The notes below the pieces were generated by a model. It had not been told where the DNA came from. It did no database searches and worked only from the letters and a program-made list of their open reading frames with translations. Below, one piece after another: positions 5,164 to 8,985 of a DNA stretch of 8,985 bases (its first letter is position 1; every line of letters begins with the position of its first letter). Both the position numbers and the translations under genes were made by a program. Source of the DNA: Methanomassiliicoccaceae archaeon UBA113 (lineage in GTDB: Archaea > Thermoplasmatota > Thermoplasmata > Methanomassiliicoccales > Methanomethylophilaceae); contig DAXB01000082.1 in assembly GCA_002506175.1 (NCBI GenBank), positions 1-8,985 on the forward strand, read 5' to 3'.

Positions 5164-6246
5164 ATGACGATACTGGTCACGAAATGGTTCGGCTCGTTCC
5201 TTGTGGACGAGAAATCCCACAGCATCATCGACAAGAGGCTCATGCCAAAGGACGCTTCAGCGGTGGCTGAGAAGCTCGCGGCCGTCCAGAGGGGAGGAAT
5301 CCTCGACGAGGAGAGGGAGCTCGCCTCCAGGATACCCGAGAAGCTAATGGTCGGGGACCGCAGACAGTCGGAGCTCGGAAAACCGGAGCTTTTCGACTCA
5401 TCCTTCATAACCCCCCAGAAGTTCGGTTTCGACGATGCGTTCATGCACGAGGTCATGATGGGCCTCGGCAAGCTGAGGACGTCCGAACCCGTGCCGAGGG
5501 ACAAGAACCTGGTCCAGGCCATCAGGAACCTCGACGACCAGATCGCAACGATCAACCTCTACAACGAACGCCTCCATGAATGGTACGGGATGCACTTCCC
5601 GGAGCTAGCCGATTACGCCAAGGACTCGAAGTACGCCGACCTCATCGCCAGATACGGCGACAGGGATGCCATCATCGAGGAGCTCGGCATCGACATCCAG
5701 TCCATCGGATCCGACTTCAACGACACCGACATGCGTGCAGTGATGGACCTCGCAGACACACTCTACCGCCTCTACGACGATGAGGAACGCACCGAGGCGT
5801 ACATCCAGGACATCGTCGAGGAGACATGCCCCAACATGTGCGCCATCGTCGGAGGACCGCTCGCCGCAAGGCTGATATCCCTATCCGGAGGGCTGGAGAG
5901 GCTCGCATCCCTGCCTTCGTCGACAGTTCAGCTGCTCGGAGCGGAGAAGGCCATGTTCAGGCACCTCAAGTCCGGCAAGAGGCCTCCAAAGCACGGAGTC
6001 ATCTACCAGCACCCGGAGGTCCACAAGGCCCCCTACTGGCAGAGAGGGAACATCTCCCGTGCACTCGCAGGAAAGATCCTCATAGCCGCCAAAGTCGACC
6101 AGTATCACGGCGAGTTCTGCGGAGACAAGCTGAACGAGGAATTCATGGCAAGGGTCGAGGACATAAAACGCAGATACCCCGACGCACCCAAGAAGCCCCA
6201 GAAGAGCTCAAAACCGAGGAACAGGGGCCGCGGGAAGAAACACTGA
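5164..6246 (+). CDS. nop5: Nop5 (Nop56/58), C/D-box sRNP core protein
   Basis: Nop5 scaffolds archaeal C/D-box small RNA-protein particles. It binds L7Ae on the guide RNA and recruits fibrillarin, which 2'-O-methylates rRNA and tRNA. The 360-residue protein has an N-terminal fibrillarin-binding domain (about 1-105), a helical coiled-coil dimerisation region (about 105-220) and the Nop domain (about 220-345). The Nop domain shows CAIVGGPLAARLISLSGG and the RNA/L7Ae contact region around GAEKAMFRHL and PPKHGVIYQH. The tail (340-360) is lysine/arginine-rich, as in many archaeal homologues. It starts 4 bases after the aldolase stop; GTGAT overlapping that stop can serve as ribosome binding site. 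The fibrillarin gene usual in archaeal nop5 operons is absent here, and a terminator follows the gene. Confidence 0.96.
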   Translation: MTILVTKWFGSFLVDEKSHSIIDKRLMPKDASAVAEKLAAVQRGGILDEERELASRIPEKLMVGDRRQSELGKPELFDSSFITPQKFGFDDAFMHEVMMGLGKLRTSEPVPRDKNLVQAIRNLDDQIATINLYNERLHEWYGMHFPELADYAKDSKYADLIARYGDRDAIIEELGIDIQSIGSDFNDTDMRAVMDLADTLYRLYDDEERTEAYIQDIVEETCPNMCAIVGGPLAARLISLSGGLERLASLPSSTVQLLGAEKAMFRHLKSGKRPPKHGVIYQHPEVHKAPYWQRGNISRALAGKILIAAKVDQYHGEFCGDKLNEEFMARVEDIKRRYPDAPKKPQKSSKPRNRGRGKKH

Positions 6247-6257
6247 CACCAACACAG

Positions 6258-6307
6258 CCCTATAGAATCTATATGCTGTTGTCTATAGGGTTGAACTTCC
6301 TTTTTTT
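6258..6307 (+). terminator. Hairpin plus T-run terminator after nop5
   Basis: CCCTATAGA (6258-6266) and TCTATAGGG (6282-6290) form a perfect 9-bp stem with a 15-base loop. A run of seven T follows at 6301-6307. It lies 11 bp after the nop5 stop and would end the mtnA-aldolase-nop5 transcript. In archaea the T-run is the main signal, so the stem may instead be a processing or stability element. The stem is also available to transcripts of the convergent ATPase gene. Confidence 0.6.
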
Positions 6308-6331
6308 ACTTAACAAAGACAATAGCATGCA

Positions 6332-7537
6332 TCAATTATCATTTATCAACCAGTCGATGAGATTTATGACCCTGATGCCATTATCTGGGCGGCTGAATAA
6401 ACGGTCCATCGTCAGGATGGTCTTCTGGAAATGATCTTCGATAATATCCAAGGATCTGACCTCCCTCTCCGCTGTATCAGCACCCATCAACGTCTGACAT
6501 ACCTGGAAATAACAATACGTTCCATCCTTCACAGCGGTGAAATCCACTTCATAATCCTTGAAACAGCCTACGCTTACCTTATATCCTCTTCTCCTGAGTT
6601 CCAAGTAAACTATGTTCTCCAATTGTCTGCTGATGTCAAGACCTTTTGAATTCTCCAGGACTGCATTCCTCATGCCGGTGTCAACAACATAGTACTTCTC
6701 CTTGGAATCCAGGATCTTCTTCCCGCGTATGTCGAAACGTCTGCATCTATAGACAAGATAGGCATCTTCCAGCGCACTGATGCATTTCTTCACAGTGGAC
6801 GGATGGATTCCGGATACTGTTGAAATGTTATTACAGTTAGTGATACTGCCGAGATTGGAGAATAAGAATGTGGTGATCTCATCCAGCTGACTGATGCTTT
6901 TTATCTCCTGCCTGGGTGCGATATCCTTGCGGATAATAGTGGAATAGATCCCCTGAAGCAGATCTGCAGTCCTTTCGGTATCTTCCGGATCGATCAGAGG
7001 CATGGAACCAGACCAAATGTACTGAGAAAACCTCTGTTCCAAGCTGATATCGGGGGACGTGGGGTGCATCTCCAGGAACTCGGAGAATGATAATGGAAGC
7101 ATCTTCACCTCAACATACCTTCCGGAGATGAATGTAGCAAGTTCCGATGAAAGCAAATGTGCGTTCGACCCTGTTATGTAGACGTCTGCGTCATAATCCA
7201 CCGAAATGGAGTTGATCGTCCTTTCCCATCCTTCCACTCTCTGGATTTCATCGAAAAACAGATAGTATCTGATGCCTTCGGCCATCTTGGTTTTCAGATA
7301 TTCGCTGAGATCCGAATAGGTTCCTATTCCATAGAATTCCGAGGACTCAAAATTCATGAATATCACATTGCTCTCATCGACCCCGTCTGACAACAAGAGT
7401 TCCGCATACTGCTTCATCAAAGTGGATTTCCCGCAACGGCGCACTCCCGTGATAATCTTGACCACATCCGTATTGTCCCTCCACCCCTCAAGGTAACTGA
7501 TGTAATCCTTGCGCAGTATCATCTGATTCTTTGCCAT
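6332..7537 (-). CDS. AAA ATPase with DUF4143 C-terminal domain
   Basis: A 401-residue member of the common archaeal/bacterial 'ATP-binding protein' group (AAA_14 plus DUF4143). Walker A is GVRRCGKST (31-39), Walker B is YLFFDEIQ (92-99), and ITGSNA (121-126) is the sensor region. A winged-helix segment follows at about 220-260. The C-terminal part has a PD-(D/E)XK-like arrangement (YLELRRRGYKV, then EVDF at 310-313, then YFQVC), with the catalytic lysine position not a lysine, as in many relatives. The biological role of these proteins is not settled; they are frequent in genomic islands. A TATA-like TAAATA about 26 bases before the ATG suggests a leaderless mRNA. Lower GC than its neighbours, convergent with nop5 and divergent from the toxin-antitoxin locus. 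Confidence 0.88.
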   Translation of the reverse strand: MAKNQMILRKDYISYLEGWRDNTDVVKIITGVRRCGKSTLMKQYAELLLSDGVDESNVIFMNFESSEFYGIGTYSDLSEYLKTKMAEGIRYYLFFDEIQRVEGWERTINSISVDYDADVYITGSNAHLLSSELATFISGRYVEVKMLPLSFSEFLEMHPTSPDISLEQRFSQYIWSGSMPLIDPEDTERTADLLQGIYSTIIRKDIAPRQEIKSISQLDEITTFLFSNLGSITNCNNISTVSGIHPSTVKKCISALEDAYLVYRCRRFDIRGKKILDSKEKYYVVDTGMRNAVLENSKGLDISRQLENIVYLELRRRGYKVSVGCFKDYEVDFTAVKDGTYCYFQVCQTLMGADTAEREVRSLDIIEDHFQKTILTMDRLFSRPDNGIRVINLIDWLINDN

Positions 7538-7557
7538 CGATGTATAAGAATGCCGTG

Positions 7558-7568
7558 TGTATTTAGAA
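7558..7568 (-). promoter_or_regulatory. TATA-like promoter of the ATPase gene
   Basis: On the minus strand, TTTCTAAATAC is centred about 26 bases upstream of the start codon at 7537, so transcription would start at the ATG. No ribosome binding site precedes the ATG, consistent with a leaderless mRNA. Confidence 0.45.
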
Positions 7569-7579
7569 ATATCTATTGA

Positions 7580-7632
7580 AATGAATATTTATATTCTATT
7601 TATCACATATATCCATCTAAATGTATATTTAT
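7580..7632. repeat. Direct repeats between divergent ATPase and antitoxin genes
   Basis: AATGAATATTTAT (7580-7592) and AATGTATATTTAT (7620-7632) differ at one base and are 40 bp apart, close to four helical turns. They lie between divergent promoters, a place where an RHH antitoxin could bind. The region is very AT-rich, so chance similarity is possible. Confidence 0.3.
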
Positions 7633-7649
7633 TCAGATAAAAATGAATT

Positions 7650-7671
7650 ATTATAAAACATTTGAAATACA
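7650..7671 (+). promoter_or_regulatory. TATA-like promoter of the antitoxin gene
   Basis: ATTATAAAAC (7649-7658) and TTTGAAATAC (7661-7670) are both possible TATA boxes. They predict starts around 7678-7692 and thus a very short leader or none. No ribosome binding site precedes the ATG at 7692. Confidence 0.35.
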
Positions 7672-7691
7672 ATTGTTCTATATTATATATT

Positions 7692-8219
7692 ATGAGCAGA
7701 AGCACAACCATTACGGTAAGAGTGGATCCCGAGGCAAAGGAACAGGCGGAGAGGATCTACCAGATGTTCGGAATGACCGTCTCCGATGCTATCAACCTCC
7801 TGTTTCACAAAACAGTGATGGAGAACGGATTGCCGTTCGATCTGAAGATATCCAACGGAGAGGTCATGGTAGACTCCATGTCATCTACACAACCGAATGT
7901 GGATGAACTTCGCAAGCTTGTCAAGCCCATCGCAGAAAAAGCCGGAGTTAACAAACTGATTCTATTCGGTTCAAGAGCACGCGGAGATTTCGATGAAGAC
8001 AGCGATTATGACTTCTGTGTTGAGATGAAAGATGGTTCCAATCTACTCACAGTAGTCCACTTCATGGATGACTTGGAGAAGATTGTCAAAGCCAAGGTAG
8101 ATCTGATTGAGGCAGAAGGCGCCAGTGATAGAATTCTGAACGCCGTAAAAGAAGAAGGAATTATGATTTATGAGCAGCAAAATCATCAGAGAACTAGGCA
8201 GGATTATCGAACACTGTGA
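7692..8219 (+). CDS. RelB/DinJ-like RHH - MNT nucleotidyltransferase fusion antitoxin
   Basis: A 175-residue protein joining two antitoxin types. Residues 1-50 (STTITVRVDPEAKEQAE to FGMTVSDAINLLFHKTV) form a ribbon-helix-helix DNA-binding domain of RelB/DinJ type. Residues 75-160 form a minimal nucleotidyltransferase with GSRARG at 93-98, the exact GSx10DxD motif (Ser94, Asp105, Asp107) and a likely third carboxylate Asp137. MNT antitoxins of MntA type neutralise HEPN toxins by AMPylating a tyrosine near the HEPN active site. Here the RHH part could supply promoter autoregulation. The start at 7692 was chosen because the RHH domain begins there; a start 10 codons upstream is in an AT-rich stretch. 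The gene overlaps the HEPN remnant by 50 bp, as in working MNT/HEPN pairs. All catalytic residues are intact although the toxin is not. Confidence 0.88.
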   Translation: MSRSTTITVRVDPEAKEQAERIYQMFGMTVSDAINLLFHKTVMENGLPFDLKISNGEVMVDSMSSTQPNVDELRKLVKPIAEKAGVNKLILFGSRARGDFDEDSDYDFCVEMKDGSNLLTVVHFMDDLEKIVKAKVDLIEAEGASDRILNAVKEEGIMIYEQQNHQRTRQDYRTL

Positions 8220-8525
8220 ATCGATAAAGAGCGACATAGATTATTTCGTAAAATACTAGGAATAATTCAATTCAAACGAGCATTTCAGAAAAATGCGTAA
8301 TCCTGTCAATGATTCAAATCGGAGAATGTGTGAAGCAACTTCCAACGTATTTTACATCATCACACACCGGATGTAGAATGGGATTCTATCGCCAAATTCA
8401 GAGACTTCTGTACACACAAGTATGATTATCCGTCATCATCAAGAGTTTGGGAATGCATGATCAAAGATGTCCCTGTACTCAAGAACAAATGTAAAAGCTT
8501 TCTAAATGAGAATAAACAGGATTGA
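8170..8525 (+). pseudogene. Broken HEPN (DUF86) toxin gene
   Basis: Translating three frames in turn gives one HEPN/DUF86 protein. Frame A from the ATG at 8170 reads MSSKIIRELGRIIEHCESI through DIDYFVKY, then TAG, GAA, TAA. After the stops it continues EFNSNEHFRK-like. Frame B from about 8303 reads LSMIQIGECVKQLP, the conserved IGE helix of the family. Frame C from about 8371 reads VEWDSIAKFRDFCTHKYDYP, then SRVWECMIKDVP, to the TGA at 8523-8525. The toxin motif Rx4HxY (Arg, DFCT, His, Lys, Tyr) is preserved at 8400-8423, including the tyrosine that MntA AMPylates. Two in-frame stops plus at least two frameshifts mean no active HEPN RNase can be made without recoding. The neighbouring antitoxin is intact. 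Sequencing error is unlikely because the flanking genes are clean. Confidence 0.85.
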
Positions 8526-8545
8526 TCCCCCTGCTAATTACATCG

Positions 8546-8567
8546 CAATATATTATAATAATAAAGG
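8546..8567 (+). promoter_or_regulatory. TATA-like promoter of aIF5A
   Basis: An AT-only stretch inside CAATATATTATAATAATAAAGG offers several TATA registers. They predict a transcription start around 8575-8592, giving an aIF5A leader of about 100-115 bases. Confidence 0.4.
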
Positions 8568-8588
8568 CAATGTGGACGGTCAGATAAC

Positions 8589-8657
8589 ATGAGGTCATCA
8601 ACCGTATTCGACCTGCATGACTTCGCTTCCAGAAGGGAAGTGAACTACCGGCCATAA
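8589..8657 (+). CDS. Possible 22-residue leader peptide upstream of aIF5A
   Basis: An ATG at 8589 opens 22 codons to the TAA at 8655-8657. The peptide begins MRSSTVFDLHDF and ends REVNYRP. Codon choice (ACC, GTA, TTC, GAC, CTG) resembles the GC-rich core genes more than the surrounding AT-rich DNA. A weak GGTCA lies 6 bases upstream; alternatively, transcription may start near the ATG. It lies wholly in the likely leader of the aIF5A mRNA, and its stop falls in the loop of the third hairpin. It could be a regulatory upstream frame, a remnant of a lost gene, or chance. Confidence 0.3.
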   Translation: MRSSTVFDLHDFASRREVNYRP

Positions 8658-8666
8658 GCTGGTTCA
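8589..8666 (+). promoter_or_regulatory. Three-hairpin structured leader of aIF5A
   Basis: Three successive hairpins can form. First, ATGAGGTC (8589-8596) with GACCTGCAT (8610-8618), 8 bp with one bulged base. Second, CTTCC (8626-8630) with GGAAG (8636-8640). Third, TGAA and CCGGC (8641-8652) with GCTGG and TTCA (8658-8666), 9 pairs with a 3-base bulge. They sit between a TATA-like region and the aIF5A start. They could be a structured leader or a small RNA; no C/D or H/ACA boxes were recognised. Confidence 0.35.
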
Positions 8667-8691
8667 ATAAAACCAAAGGAAAGTGAAACCA

Positions 8692-8985
8692 ATGTGGGAT
8701 ATGAAAGAGATCAGAGAGCTGAAAGAGGGAAGGTATGTCAACGTCGACGAGGAGCCTTGTAAGATCATCAAGATCACGACATCCAAACCCGGAAAGCACG
8801 GATCCGCTAAGGCGAACATCGATGCAGTCAGCATCTTCACCGGAGCAAAGAAATCCATCGTTGGACCTGTCAGCACAAAAGTTCAGGTCCCCGTCATCGA
8901 CAAGAGGAAAGGACAGATCCGGTCCATTACCGGAAACGAAGCACTCGTCATGGACCTCGAATCCTTCGAGAACGTCTCCATCGTC
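8692..8985 (+). CDS. Translation factor aIF5A (3' end beyond window)
   Basis: The archaeal counterpart of eIF5A/EF-P, which binds the ribosomal E site and relieves stalling, notably at proline runs, and aids termination. 98 residues are present, from the start; the gene runs off the window edge. The hypusine loop TSKPGKHGSAK is clear, with Lys35 the residue modified from spermidine, followed by the N-terminal SH3-like barrel and the start of the OB-fold domain. The ATG at 8692 is preceded by AAGTGA with a 5-base spacer and gives the normal N-terminus for the family. A structured leader with a short open frame lies upstream. Spermidine synthesis for hypusine releases methylthioadenosine, the substrate handled by the mtnA-aldolase pair upstream; this link is inference. 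Confidence 0.95.
   Translation, partial: MWDMKEIRELKEGRYVNVDEEPCKIIKITTSKPGKHGSAKANIDAVSIFTGAKKSIVGPVSTKVQVPVIDKRKGQIRSITGNEALVMDLESFENVSIV

Noticed and set aside
4425..5555. 376-codon open frame on the minus strand
   Set aside because: Shadow of mtnA, the aldolase and nop5, which all have clear conserved motifs on the plus strand.
8170..8525. Programmed frameshifting or pyrrolysine readthrough restoring the HEPN toxin
   Set aside because: A TAA follows the TAG two codons later and at least two further frame changes are needed; no slippery sequence or pseudoknot was seen.
8479..8799. 106-codon minus-strand frame over the aIF5A start
   Set aside because: It overlaps the strongly supported aIF5A N-terminus and shows no recognisable protein.

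Overview
This window looks archaeal and chromosomal. It encodes Nop5 (the core protein of C/D-box RNA methylation complexes), the hypusine-bearing factor aIF5A, an archaeal-type riboflavin-pathway reductase and an RNA 3'-phosphate cyclase. Genes are preceded either by TATA-like boxes at leaderless distance or by GGTGA-type ribosome binding sites. All seven genes whose end is visible stop with TGA or TAA and none with TAG. With the gene set and the fairly GC-rich core, this fits a Methanomassiliicoccales/Thermoplasmata methanogen, where TAG is often reserved for pyrrolysine. That placement is inference; no methanogenesis or pyl gene is present.

Layout. Positions 1-609 hold no convincing gene. 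They carry two diverged copies of a roughly 170-bp unit (31-206 and 362-531) and a short third piece (559-587). Two divergent tRNA genes follow: Val(CAC) on the minus strand and Gly(CCC) on the plus strand. Next come rtcA and arfC, overlapping by 23 bp. A convergent ArsR-like regulator (2557-3333, minus) overlaps the end of arfC by 30 bp. The regulator has TTCGTA-type palindromes at its promoter and first codons. A 225-bp AT-rich intergenic region with GTACAC repeats separates it from a tight plus-strand operon: mtnA, a class II aldolase and nop5 (4-bp overlap, then 4-bp gap), closed by a hairpin plus T-run terminator.

From about 6300 to 8530 the sequence becomes AT-richer and looks like an accessory insert between housekeeping genes. 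It has an AAA ATPase of the DUF4143 class (minus) and, divergently, a toxin-antitoxin locus. The antitoxin is an intact fusion of a RelB/DinJ-like ribbon-helix-helix domain to a minimal nucleotidyltransferase (MNT). The toxin is a HEPN (DUF86) gene broken by stops and frameshifts that still encodes the Rx4HxY motif. The window ends in aIF5A (cut by the edge). Its leader can form three adjacent hairpins and contains a 22-codon open frame.

How the genes fit together. MtnA plus the aldolase are consecutive steps of a salvage route that recycles 5'-methylthioadenosine or 5'-deoxyadenosine to dihydroxyacetone phosphate and an aldehyde. ArfC serves riboflavin (and, through the shared intermediate, possibly F420) synthesis. 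RtcA, Nop5, the tRNAs and aIF5A are RNA and translation functions. The most unusual items are the RHH-MNT fusion beside a dead HEPN toxin, the structured aIF5A leader, the paired operator-like palindromes and the duplicated hairpin unit at the left end.
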